64,000 bases of DNA, from NCBI GenBank assembly GCA_030603495.1, contig JAUVXR010000009.1, forward strand, positions 1-64,000. The letters are read 5' to 3'. Below the pieces are notes generated by a model, which was given only the letters and a program-made list of their open reading frames with translations, was not told where the DNA came from and made no database searches. The position numbers were made by a program, and so were the translations under genes. This stretch comes from a bacterium (GTDB lineage Bacteria > Armatimonadota > Zipacnadia > Zipacnadales > Zipacnadaceae). Shown here in pieces: positions 54,728-63,482 of this stretch (the stretch's first letter is position 1; every line of letters starts with the position of its first letter).

Positions 54728-55366
54728 ATGGCAGACTTACAAGCTCTAGCGGAAATGGTAATCAATGGTAATCGTGACGAGGTGACCCGGATGGTACAGG
54801 AGGCGGTTGACGAGGGAGTTAGCCCCGAGTCAATCGTCAACGAGGCACTGATTGCGGGAATGAATGAGGTAGGCCGACGGTTCAAGGCCAACGAGTTCTA
54901 TGTGCCGGAGGTGTTGATTGCTGCACGGGCTATGCACGCGGGAATGGACATCGTCAAGCCGCTGCTGGCCGAAAGCGGAGTCCAACCGCGTGGCGTCGTG
55001 GCTGTTGGCACGGTCCAGGGCGACCTCCACGACATCGGCAAGAACCTGGTGGCGATGATGCTTGAGGGCGGCGGCTATGAGGTCGTTGACCTGGAAGTCG
55101 ATGTCACTGCCGATGCCTTTGTGGCGGCGGTAAGCGAGCACTCTCCCAACATCCTGGCACTGTCGGCGTTGCTGACCACCACTATGCCGGCAATGCAGAC
55201 CACGATTGACGCGCTGAGTGCCGCTGGCGTGCGCGACAGCGTCAAGGTTATGATCGGCGGGGCACCGGTTACCCAGGCCTATGCGGACGAGATCGGCGCC
55301 GACGGATACGCGCCGGATGCCGCCTCCGCCGTTGACCTGGCCAACGAGCTTGCGCCGGCCGGATAG
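54728..55366 (+). CDS. corrinoid-binding protein of a methyltransferase system (MtaC/MtbC-like)
   Basis: 212 residues from ATG 54728, 8 bases after AGGAGG. An N-terminal helical cap domain (~1-88; EAVDEGVSPESIVNEALIAG) precedes a Rossmann B12-binding domain carrying GDLHDIGKNLVAMMLEGGGY (DxHxxG with Asp99, His101, Gly104; His ligates cobalt) and MIGGAPVTQAYADEIGADGY. Such proteins carry methyl groups between a substrate-specific methyltransferase and an acceptor (THF or CoM). Neither methyltransferase is present, so the methyl donor is unknown; RACo upstream would keep it active. Confidence 0.93.
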   Translation: MADLQALAEMVINGNRDEVTRMVQEAVDEGVSPESIVNEALIAGMNEVGRRFKANEFYVPEVLIAARAMHAGMDIVKPLLAESGVQPRGVVAVGTVQGDLHDIGKNLVAMMLEGGGYEVVDLEVDVTADAFVAAVSEHSPNILALSALLTTTMPAMQTTIDALSAAGVRDSVKVMIGGAPVTQAYADEIGADGYAPDAASAVDLANELAPAG

Positions 55367-55474
55367 CAACTGTGCGCACCAGGCCAACGGTCGTGCGTAG
55401 GATTCGTGGCATGCTAGTTGCACGGAGGCTAGGGGCCTATTGGCGGCCATGCGTAGCTTGCTTACGTCTATCAA

Positions 55475-55503
55475 GCCGCAGCTACTGTCTGTGTAGCTGC
55501 GGC
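55475..55503 (+). terminator. perfect 11-bp hairpin between the corrinoid and EamA-like genes
   Basis: GCCGCAGCTAC pairs with GTAGCTGCGGC around TGTCTGT. There is no T-run. It ends just before the GAGG ribosome site of the gene at 55521, so it could terminate the upstream message or modulate translation. Confidence 0.4.
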
Positions 55504-55520
55504 CTGAGGTACTAGCACAG

Positions 55521-56000
55521 ATGAATGCTGACCAATCAACTGGCGATGCCCAAGATCGCAAAGGACGGCCTGCTATGTGGGTCCCACTTGTCGTGCTGCT
55601 TGGTGCGATACTCCTGGGGGCGGCCGGCCAGATCTGTTTGAAGTTCGGCTTGGCCGACCTCGGCGCCAAGTCGCTGTTCGTGGTGATCACCGCGATGTTC
55701 CGTAACTGGTTTGTGCTGGGCGGGTTCCTTGCCTACGGTGCAAGCTCCCTGCTTTATCTGTTCGTGTTGTCCCGCCTGGATGTTAGCTATGCCTACCCTA
55801 TGGTCGCCCTGAACTACATATTCGTGACCATCCTCGCCTGGTTGATCCTCAAAGAGAGCGTACCAGCGGTGCGGATATTGGGGCTGGCGATAATCCTTGT
55901 AGGGGTGATGGTCTTCGCCACGGGCTACCGTGGCTCAGATACTGGGGAAGGCGACCAGCTCAGCAGCGCGGTCATCGAAGATGCCCACGCTCAAGGATAG
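55521..56000 (+). CDS. EamA/DMT-type small membrane transporter
   Basis: 159 residues from ATG 55521 with TGAGGT upstream. Four membrane helices (VPLVVLLGAILLGAAGQICL; FVLGGFLAYGASSLLYLFVL; AYPMVALNYIFVTILAWLIL; ILGLAIILVGVMVFATG), the layout of EmrE/ArnE-type 4TM carriers. YPMVALNYIFVT and LKESVP resemble EamA members. It probably works as a dimer; ArnE-like versions flip glycolipid precursors, which would fit the membrane glycan-type genes that follow. Confidence 0.8.
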   Translation: MNADQSTGDAQDRKGRPAMWVPLVVLLGAILLGAAGQICLKFGLADLGAKSLFVVITAMFRNWFVLGGFLAYGASSLLYLFVLSRLDVSYAYPMVALNYIFVTILAWLILKESVPAVRILGLAIILVGVMVFATGYRGSDTGEGDQLSSAVIEDAHAQG

Positions 56001-56069
56001 CTGGCGGACAGGGGCCTCCCAGGCCAGGGAGCACGTCAGAAGGTGAGCACTTTCGTGGTGGTGGTATGA

Positions 56070-58196
56070 GTGCCGTTGTGCGGCAGAGCTAACTGTGCGC
56101 GAATGATTGCTGTCCTCGTGTTGGCTGCTGTGAGCATCGGCTTCTGGTATCCCTGTCTGTTCGAAGGCAAGGTGCCGGTGGCTGGCCAGCACCAGACGTG
56201 GATGCTGCCCTGGCGGGAGGCCCAGCCGCCAGAGATGACCACGAGGCACTGGGACCCGTTGCTCTGGGATAGCGTTGCCCAGTTTTATCCGTGGCGGCTG
56301 CTGCTGGAACGCGGGCTGCGCAGCGGCGAAATCCCGATGTGGTCCCCTTATCAGTACTGCGGCTACCCCCTGGTGGGCAACGGGCAGTCCGGCATCTTCT
56401 ATCCGCCTAACTGGCTGCTGGCGCTGCTGCCAACCGGCAAGTTCCTGGGGCTAAGTCTCGCTCTGCATTTTTTCTTCGCGGGCCTGCTCACCTTTTGTTT
56501 CTGTCGCCTGTTGCGTCTGTCGATTCTGCCGGCGTTGTTTGCCGGCCTGGCGTATTCCTATGGCGGATTCATGGTCACGTGGGCGCTGCTGCCTACACTG
56601 GTGGCCGGCGCTGCTTGGCTGCCCGGTGCCTTGGCCGGTATTGAGTTGGCACTGCGGGCGCGAGCGCGGGCAGGGATGGTACTGCTGGCTGCCTGCCTGG
56701 GGTTGACACTACTGGCCGGGCATATGCAGATTGCCGCCTACGTGTGGATGATCGCCGGGACATACGCAGTAGGCCGGGTGTTGTATCGCCTGCTGCACAG
56801 GCAGCCGGTCGTGTGGTGGCCACTTGTTGCCGGCGCCGGCCTGGGGCTGATGCTGGGGATGGCCCAGGTGCTGCCCACAGTCGAGCTGGGCCTATACTCC
56901 CCACGCGGCAGCGACGTGGTCAGCGAGGCGGGTTGGCAATTTCAACTGCAACGCTTCCTCAAGCCGCACGAGCTGGTTACCTTTGTTTTCCCTGATGCGC
57001 TAGGTACCTCGGCAGCCGGTGACTACCGGGGGATGAAGCTCGGCATCCCCTACAGTGAGCATTGCGGCTTCGCGGGCGTGGTAACCTTGCTCCTGGCTCT
57101 GGTCGCTGTAGTATACCGGCGCGACCGGCTCAGTTGGGCTTTCCTGGCGGCCACACTGGTTGTACTTGCCGTGATTATGGGCGGGCCGCTGGCGCGGCTG
57201 CTTTACTTCTATGTGCCGAAGATCGGCCTCACCGGCAGCTTTGCCCGCCTGCTGTTTGTCTACATCTTGTGCGTCGCAGTGCTGGCGGCTCTGGGGTTGG
57301 ATCATCTAATGCGCCGGATATCTCCGACTCATCGCTTCCAAAGCGTGGTCTATTATCTTCTTGGAATAGGACTCATTGCGGTGTTGCTCGGGGAGTTGTT
57401 GCCCTGGGGCCGGCGGTTCATACCGATGATCTCAACCGAGCGAGTATATGCCCAGACGGAGCTGACGCGCCAGCTTCAGCGGTGCGATCCCGCGGAGGGC
57501 CGTGTCCTGGCGATCACGCCGCGCCACGCCTGGAGCCTGTTTGAGACTCCCCCAGCACTCCTGCCTCCCAACTCAGCTACGGTCTACGGTTATCACAGCG
57601 TGCAAGGGTACGATTCGCTGTCTATTGACCAGTACTATTCAGGACTTGCGGCGAAGATAGCCGTAGGCACACCGGCCCCAATTGAAAACGGCAACATGAT
57701 GCTGCTGCAGAACTACAGTTCGCCATTGCTAGCGGCCGCGGCGGTAAAGTGGATTGTTTCAAGGGAGCCGCTCCGCTCGGCCAACCTAGAGTTGCTCTGG
57801 TACGGCGAAGGTGCCTATCTCTACCAGACCAACGCGCTTCCCCGTTTTATGGTGCTGGGCCGGGAGGGAGCGATCACCGAGCCTACTGCCGTAGATCTCT
57901 GCCTCAACTCTATGCGGTTAGACCTGCCTGATTCCTCTGGGAGCAGTTTGCTTGCCGCAGATGCCTGGTACCCGGGTTGGCACTGTTTCGCGGAGCAGAA
58001 GGCCGTGCCTATTGAGCAGTCGGGGGATGCTTTCCGTCGGGTGGCGATCCCTGACGGAGCCACCCGTCTGTTTATGGCCTACTACCCGGCCACCGTCTTG
58101 TGCGGCCTGTTCCTATCGCTGACGGCGCTGGCGGTCGTAATAGCTGTAGGTTGCGGGTCATTGTCTTACTTTCGCGGAACAAATAAACCAATATGA
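56070..58196 (+). CDS. YfhO-like polytopic membrane protein (putative GT-C glycosyltransferase)
   Basis: Up to 708 residues from GTG 56070; ATG 56103 is an alternative. One N-terminal helix is followed by a periplasmic loop with WDPLLWDSVAQFYPWRLLLE (~60-80), then about ten helices to residue ~465 and a soluble C-terminal part (~470-670). A last helix lies near 685 (GLFLSLTALAVVIAVG). YfhO-family proteins are GT-C enzymes that glycosylate lipid-linked or teichoic polymers. The first-loop acidic residues match that idea. Stop overlaps the next start (ATGA). Confidence 0.72.
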   Translation: MPLCGRANCARMIAVLVLAAVSIGFWYPCLFEGKVPVAGQHQTWMLPWREAQPPEMTTRHWDPLLWDSVAQFYPWRLLLERGLRSGEIPMWSPYQYCGYPLVGNGQSGIFYPPNWLLALLPTGKFLGLSLALHFFFAGLLTFCFCRLLRLSILPALFAGLAYSYGGFMVTWALLPTLVAGAAWLPGALAGIELALRARARAGMVLLAACLGLTLLAGHMQIAAYVWMIAGTYAVGRVLYRLLHRQPVVWWPLVAGAGLGLMLGMAQVLPTVELGLYSPRGSDVVSEAGWQFQLQRFLKPHELVTFVFPDALGTSAAGDYRGMKLGIPYSEHCGFAGVVTLLLALVAVVYRRDRLSWAFLAATLVVLAVIMGGPLARLLYFYVPKIGLTGSFARLLFVYILCVAVLAALGLDHLMRRISPTHRFQSVVYYLLGIGLIAVLLGELLPWGRRFIPMISTERVYAQTELTRQLQRCDPAEGRVLAITPRHAWSLFETPPALLPPNSATVYGYHSVQGYDSLSIDQYYSGLAAKIAVGTPAPIENGNMMLLQNYSSPLLAAAAVKWIVSREPLRSANLELLWYGEGAYLYQTNALPRFMVLGREGAITEPTAVDLCLNSMRLDLPDSSGSSLLAADAWYPGWHCFAEQKAVPIEQSGDAFRRVAIPDGATRLFMAYYPATVLCGLFLSLTALAVVIAVGCGSLSYFRGTNKPI

Positions 58197-59560
58197 AAAT
58201 ACTGCTTATCTTTCCCAGATTCAGATACGCCTCGGGCGATCCCCCGCTGGGCATAGCTTACCTGGCGGCGGTGCTGCGCCAAATTGGCGCCGAGGTCGAG
58301 ATACTTGACGCCACGTTCGTCAAGCAGCCGCTGCGGGTGCTGCGCGATAAGCTGCAAGCAGCGCACTACGATGTCGTCGGCATCACCGCCCTGACCTCGA
58401 TGATCTCGGAGGTCCGCGACATTGCCGCGCTGGTAGAGCGAATAGACCCAGCGACAACGGTGGTGGTTGGTGGGCCGCATGCGACGATGCTCCCCGATGA
58501 GACTCTTGAGCTGCCCGGAGTGGATGCGGTGGCCGTCGGCGAGGGCGAAGTGAGCTTCCGGCGGCTGGTCGAGGCAGATTTGGACTTCTCGCGGGTTCCG
58601 GGGTTTCGCTACCGCAGCGACGGACAGACTGTGGACACCGGCTCCCCGCCGCTCGTCGAGGACCTGAACACCATCCCGTATCCGGCCTGGGACCTACTGC
58701 CAATGGCGCAGTACCTGCGCGTGTGGTATCAGCTAGACGCGGTGGCATACGGCCTGCGCGGTACTTCCATAATCGCCTCACGCGGGTGTCCCTATGATTG
58801 TGCTTACTGTCAGCCGACCCTACGCGAGATCTTTGGGCGGCGCATGCGCTTCCGCTCTGTAGACAACATACTGGGTGAGCTGGCTGAACTTGAGGCCCGC
58901 TACGCCGTTGATGGCGTGATGTGGCTGGACGATACATTCGGCATGAATCGCCTCTGGCTCACCGAGCTATGCCGCGCGCTTATTGACTGGAACAGCGGGC
59001 TGGTCTGGGGCTGCAATCTGCGTGCGGATATTGTCGAGCGGGAGACACTGGCCATGATGCAGGAGGCGGGGCTCCGGATCGTCCACCTGGGGATTGAATC
59101 AGCCACCCAGCGAATCCTCGACGAGGTCTACCAGAAGGGCATCACTGTCGAGCAGGTGCGTGAGGCGGTGTATACCGCCAAGGACCTGGGCCTGTGTGTG
59201 CGCGCCTATTTCATGCTGGGAGCGCCGACCGAGACCGATGAGGAGATTCGGGCCACCATTCGCCTGGCCAACGAACTACCGCTCGATGACGTCACCTTCA
59301 GCATCACCACGCCCCTGCCCGGGACTCATCTGTACGAGAAGACTCGGGAGCTGATTGGTGGCGACTTCTCGGCGTTTGACTACTACAAGAGCGCGGTTTA
59401 TGATAGCCACAGCGTTCTGCCAGCGCCTCGCCTGGATCGGCTAAAGAAAGCCGGTTATGCGCAGTTCTATTTGGGCCGCAAGCGCCTCTGGCGGACCATC
59501 CGCTCGGTGCTGGGTATATCTGGGCTGCGCAAAGCGCTGCTCAAGATAGAGCGCTTCTGA
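58193..59560 (+). CDS. B12-binding-domain radical SAM enzyme
   Basis: 455 residues from ATG 58193, overlapping the upstream stop. An N-terminal cobalamin-binding-like domain (~1-140; PPLGIAYLAAVLRQIGAEVE, VVVGGPHATMLPDETL) lacks the DxHxxG cobalt-ligand motif. The radical SAM core has ASRGCPYDCAYCQP (CxxxCxxC at ~199, 203, 206) and GVMWLDDTFGMNR, HLGIESATQRILDEVYQKGI. Members methylate unreactive carbons or rearrange lipids (for example HpnP and related enzymes). The location between two polytopic membrane proteins suggests a lipid or glycolipid substrate. Confidence 0.9.
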   Translation: MKILLIFPRFRYASGDPPLGIAYLAAVLRQIGAEVEILDATFVKQPLRVLRDKLQAAHYDVVGITALTSMISEVRDIAALVERIDPATTVVVGGPHATMLPDETLELPGVDAVAVGEGEVSFRRLVEADLDFSRVPGFRYRSDGQTVDTGSPPLVEDLNTIPYPAWDLLPMAQYLRVWYQLDAVAYGLRGTSIIASRGCPYDCAYCQPTLREIFGRRMRFRSVDNILGELAELEARYAVDGVMWLDDTFGMNRLWLTELCRALIDWNSGLVWGCNLRADIVERETLAMMQEAGLRIVHLGIESATQRILDEVYQKGITVEQVREAVYTAKDLGLCVRAYFMLGAPTETDEEIRATIRLANELPLDDVTFSITTPLPGTHLYEKTRELIGGDFSAFDYYKSAVYDSHSVLPAPRLDRLKKAGYAQFYLGRKRLWRTIRSVLGISGLRKALLKIERF

Positions 59561-59573
59561 GTAACTGAGTGTT

Positions 59574-61307
59574 ATGACAGCAGCTAAGCGCCCGATAATC
59601 AGTCGCTCCGAAACCCTAATCGTGCTGGGGCTGGCCGTCGTGGTGATGGCCCTGACCACACTGCCCTACTTGTGGGCGCTGCAGATGGCCAACCCGGGCG
59701 ATTACTTCGCCGGCTTCATCTGGGGTGTGGACGACGGCAATGTCTATCTCTCGTGGATTCGCCAGGCAGCTGAAGGCCAGTGGCTGCTGGCCAATCAATA
59801 CACCATCGCGCCGCAGGACCCGCACTTCTTCAATATCTTCCTTCTGCTCCTGGGTAAGATTTGCGCTTTGACGGGCCTCGCGCCTGTCGTCGTCTTCCAC
59901 CTCGCCCGCCTGCTTGGCGGCATATTCCTGCTTTACGCCTTCTTCTTGCTTGTTGCGGAGGTGACGGCAAGCTGGCGTATCCGCTTGGCCAGCGTAGCGA
60001 TCGCGGCGCTGTCGTCAGGATTAGGATGGATCGTCTACCTCCAGGCGCGAGCCAGCGGCTTGCCGCTGGGAGTATGGTCCGATAGGGGGCCGATGGATGT
60101 CGCCTTCGGTTGGCAGGTCCAGCCCGAAGCTGTCACCGCTCTCGCGCTGCTCCTGAACCCTCTGTTTGTCACCGCAATGGGTCTGCTGTGTCTGGTCTTC
60201 CGGCACGGGCTGCGGGCTGCGCGGCCAGAGTCTGGCCTGCGCGATGCTGTCATCTGCGGCGCCCTGCTACTGATTCTGGGCAACATTCATTCCTACGATG
60301 TCTTTATCGCGTATTCGGTGCTGTTTGTGTGGTTCATGATAGCTGCGGCGAAGGGCCGACTCCAGTGGAGTTGGGCGGTCGCGCGCTACGCAGTGATCGC
60401 GCTGCTGGGCGCAGCCGCTCCGCTGTGGGCCTACTATGCTTCACATGCTGACCCAGCCTACCTCGTCAAGGTCCAGACGCCCACCTACTCGCCGGCACCA
60501 ATTCACTATGTGGTGGGCTACGGCCTGGTGCTGTTGGCAGCGATAGGCGGGGTTGTCTGGGTGATCCGTGGGATGAGAACATCTGCCAGTGATCGGGGGG
60601 AGAGCCTCAGCGCAGAGTGGCTGTTTCCTGTAGTCTGGGTGGTGCTCGGGTCAGGGCTGTTGTATCTGCCGGTCTCGTTCCAGCGCAAGCTCATTGAGGG
60701 GCTGCACCTGCCGCTATGTCTTCTGGCGGCGGCCGGGTTGGTCAGAGTGCATGAGTGGGTTGGTCGCCGGGTGTCATTCGCATTGCTCCTCGTAGTGTTC
60801 GTGCTGCTGACCGTCCCGTCCAACATTGTGTTTGTGGCCGACTCCCTCGAGCACGTGGCGGTCAATAATGTTGATATGCTCCGCTACCTGATGCCGCCGG
60901 TATACCTGACGGCGGCAGAGAAAACAGGTTTGACATGGCTGGCGACGAATGCTCCGCCCGATGCGGTGGTATTAGCCTCTTCGCTTATCGGCAATCATAT
61001 TCCCGCGCACACCTCCTGCCGGGTGGTCGCTGGTCATTGGGCAGAGACACTGAATCTGGGCGAAATGCTCGAGCAGTTGGGGTATTTCTACTGGCCAGGC
61101 CTGGACCCAGCGGCCCGTGAGCAGATCCTGCGCAACACCGGCACCGACTTCGTTTTCTATGGGCCCTTGGAGAAGCTCGTCCAGCAGGGCATGGCGCGCA
61201 GCGGCCGATTTGACCCCGAGGCCGCTTGGGACCCGACCCTCGGCTTGCCTGACTTGAAGCTTGTGTTCGTCGGTGGAGATGTGCGCATATATCAGGTGCG
61301 AAAATAG
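59574..61307 (+). CDS. polytopic membrane protein, possible GT-C type
   Basis: 577 residues from ATG 59574. About ten to eleven hydrophobic helices: the first is ~15-35 (IVLGLAVVVMALTTLPYLWA), followed by a loop with GFIWGVDDGNVYLSWIRQAA whose DD resembles the catalytic pair of GT-C enzymes. The C-terminal ~120 residues are soluble (GLTWLATNAPPDAVVLASSL; RNTGTDFVFYGPLEKL). No close family recognised. 13 bases after the radical SAM gene, hence same operon. Confidence 0.7.
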   Translation: MTAAKRPIISRSETLIVLGLAVVVMALTTLPYLWALQMANPGDYFAGFIWGVDDGNVYLSWIRQAAEGQWLLANQYTIAPQDPHFFNIFLLLLGKICALTGLAPVVVFHLARLLGGIFLLYAFFLLVAEVTASWRIRLASVAIAALSSGLGWIVYLQARASGLPLGVWSDRGPMDVAFGWQVQPEAVTALALLLNPLFVTAMGLLCLVFRHGLRAARPESGLRDAVICGALLLILGNIHSYDVFIAYSVLFVWFMIAAAKGRLQWSWAVARYAVIALLGAAAPLWAYYASHADPAYLVKVQTPTYSPAPIHYVVGYGLVLLAAIGGVVWVIRGMRTSASDRGESLSAEWLFPVVWVVLGSGLLYLPVSFQRKLIEGLHLPLCLLAAAGLVRVHEWVGRRVSFALLLVVFVLLTVPSNIVFVADSLEHVAVNNVDMLRYLMPPVYLTAAEKTGLTWLATNAPPDAVVLASSLIGNHIPAHTSCRVVAGHWAETLNLGEMLEQLGYFYWPGLDPAAREQILRNTGTDFVFYGPLEKLVQQGMARSGRFDPEAAWDPTLGLPDLKLVFVGGDVRIYQVRK

Positions 61308-61400
61308 CCGCGTCGGTTGTGTAGTCTCCTGGGCCAATTTTCCCGCGCGCTGCCAGAACATTGCGACGGGTAGAGCGTCTAACTATCTGGAGGCAAGTTG

Positions 61401-62549
61401 GTGAACCGGTTTGCACATAACAAAGCTCTGATTGCTGTCACCCTCGCAGTGGCCCTGACTGTGGCCCCGGCGTCAGCGCGTGAGTGGAGCGAGGAGTACG
61501 AAAAGAAGGTGGGTGATAGGGCGGTTGAGGCTGTCCTCGAAGAGTACGAATTGTATGAAGACGAGGAAGCTCAGCAACATATTGAGCAGATAGTAGCGCG
61601 GCTGGTCCCCTACACCCAGCGCCCCGACCTGAAGTACAAGGCTTACTTGATAGACCGTGACGAAGCCAATGCCTTCACCGTGCCGGGAGGGCATGTCTTT
61701 GTCACCAAGGGGCTCCTCGAGGAGGTCGAATCTGAGGCGCAACTGGCCGGTGTAGTTGCTCACGAGATGGCCCATAATTGCACATACGACTCGCTCGACC
61801 AACTCAAGCGTGCCCAGGATATGTCTTTGGCTATGGCGGCGGCCGTTCTGGTGGCTGTGCTCACTGGGCGCGGCAGTGAAGCCACATACGGGGTAATGAT
61901 CGGGGGGGAGATAGTCACCCGGGGGGTGCTGTCCACCTACTCGATTGAGATCGAGACCCGAGCCGACCGCAATGCCGTCGCATACCTGCTGGCGGCTGGG
62001 TACGACGTGGTGGGGCTACTCACCTTTATGGAGGAGCTGGCCCGGGAGGAACGCAAGAAGCCTACTACAGAGCTGGGCATTCTTCAGACTCACCCCCTCT
62101 CCACCAAGCGCGTTGCAGATCTGATTGACTTGCTGGACGAGGCCGACGTGATAATAAACCGCCGGGCCGTCACTAAGTGGGACCTGCCCGTCGTCGAGAC
62201 CGGCGAAATAGGCGGCAAGCCTGTCCAGATTCTCAAGCTGTGGGACGAGCCGCTGTTCGCCTTCGCCCACTCGCCTGGTGGCGGCGACGTTGCCTCGCGA
62301 GGGGAGCGGATGGTTGAAGTGCTCACCGAGCTGCTGCGCGAGGGTGTGCGAGCTTTTGAGTTCTATATAGTCCAGGAGAAGAGCGAAACCGCGGTTTCCG
62401 CCCGTGGACAGAAGCTGCTTACCGTATATCCTGAGGACGCCGCGCTGGCGGGCAAGTCAGTGGGCGACACCGCTGCGGCAGCCAGTCAGGCTATTCGGCG
62501 GGCACTGTACCAGGAGCGGCTGAATCGCCTTTACGGCGACGCCGAGTAA
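61401..62549 (+). CDS. exported M48-family metalloprotease
   Basis: 382 residues from GTG 61401, 7 bases after GGAGG; TTG 61398 is also in frame but too close. Signal peptide ALIAVTLAVALTVAPASA. Zinc site VVAHEMAHNCTYDSL (His121, Glu122, His125) with third ligand Glu in EIETRADRNAVAYLLAAGYD. NAFTVPGGHVFVTKGLL is the family signature preceding it. LQTHPLSTKRVADLIDLL closes the catalytic domain; the ~130-residue C-terminal part is unassigned. BepA/YfgC-like members control outer-membrane assembly, fitting the LPS-export genes next door. Confidence 0.92.
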   Translation: MNRFAHNKALIAVTLAVALTVAPASAREWSEEYEKKVGDRAVEAVLEEYELYEDEEAQQHIEQIVARLVPYTQRPDLKYKAYLIDRDEANAFTVPGGHVFVTKGLLEEVESEAQLAGVVAHEMAHNCTYDSLDQLKRAQDMSLAMAAAVLVAVLTGRGSEATYGVMIGGEIVTRGVLSTYSIEIETRADRNAVAYLLAAGYDVVGLLTFMEELAREERKKPTTELGILQTHPLSTKRVADLIDLLDEADVIINRRAVTKWDLPVVETGEIGGKPVQILKLWDEPLFAFAHSPGGGDVASRGERMVEVLTELLREGVRAFEFYIVQEKSETAVSARGQKLLTVYPEDAALAGKSVGDTAAAASQAIRRALYQERLNRLYGDAE

Positions 62550-62666
62550 CCATTTAGGGGCAATTGTTGCTGCCATGGGGATCCACGGGCTTTGTCTGGT
62601 CGGCAACGGGGAGCACAGGCTCGGCGACCGCAGGCAATAGAAGACGATGATAACGGCGCGGCTGCC

Positions 62667-63482
62667 TTACTCTTCTTTCTTCTTGCGGAAGGTTATCCCG
62701 GTGACATCTGTGGCTCTCATCCACTCATCCTCGACCGAGATAACGACCTGGGGCGAGCGGAATTCTTCGCCTTTTTCCGTCTTCACCCGCACGTTGCCGG
62801 TCAGAGTGACAATGTCCTCGATCTCTTCGTAAACAGCCTTATCCGCCCAAGCGGTCTTGTCCTCCTGTACTGCCTTCACCGGTCCGGGGAACGTGACCCG
62901 CTTGACATCGTCGGCATACTCATAGACTATCTTTGGGCAGGTGATGGTGGTCTTCTTCTCGCGGTACTCTTCGAACTTGCTGGGCTTCTCTTCCTCTTCT
63001 GGGGACTCCTCGACTTCGGAGTTCTCATCTTGCTTCTTTTGCGTAATTACAGTTACATTGCCGACTACAGTCGTGATTTCAGCGTCGAAGTCAGTAGTAG
63101 CCAGGTCTCCGGTAATGGTTGATTCGGGTCCTACGATTTTCAGGTGGCCGGTGGCTCGAGCGGTGTCGTCGGCCTCGTTGTACCATGCTTCGTCGCAGTA
63201 CAGCTTTATGTCCTGGTGACTGAAAACGACATCGCCGGAGAGGTAATAGACTTCCTGCGTGGCGTTGTATGCCAGCTCCTTAGCATACTCGAGCCTGACA
63301 ACATCATCGTCCTCTTCGCTAGCTTCCTCGGCCTCGGAGTCCGGCGATGGTGATGCTGAGGGACTAGACTCCCCGGCCCTATCATCGCCACGCTGAGCCA
63401 GCGCCGGCAAACCAGATATGAATGGCCCCGCCAGCAGAATCACTCCACCCAGCATTACGCTCACAGTCAACCAGCGTTTCAT
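62667..63482 (-). CDS. lptA: LptA/OstA-like LPS transport protein
   Basis: 271 residues from ATG 63482, overlapping the upstream stop as ATGA. Signal peptide LTVSVMLGGVILLAGPF, a Ser/Glu-rich linker (~38-62), then beta-jellyroll (OstA) repeats: YNATQEVYYLSGDVVFSHQD, IKLYCDEAWYNEADDTARAT, a charged Glu insert (~150-172) and EIEDIVTLTGNVRVKTEKGE. LptA forms the periplasmic bridge that carries LPS to the outer membrane. It is longer than E. coli LptA (185) because of the acidic linkers. Confidence 0.85.
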   Translation of the reverse strand: MKRWLTVSVMLGGVILLAGPFISGLPALAQRGDDRAGESSPSASPSPDSEAEEASEEDDDVVRLEYAKELAYNATQEVYYLSGDVVFSHQDIKLYCDEAWYNEADDTARATGHLKIVGPESTITGDLATTDFDAEITTVVGNVTVITQKKQDENSEVEESPEEEEKPSKFEEYREKKTTITCPKIVYEYADDVKRVTFPGPVKAVQEDKTAWADKAVYEEIEDIVTLTGNVRVKTEKGEEFRSPQVVISVEDEWMRATDVTGITFRKKKEE

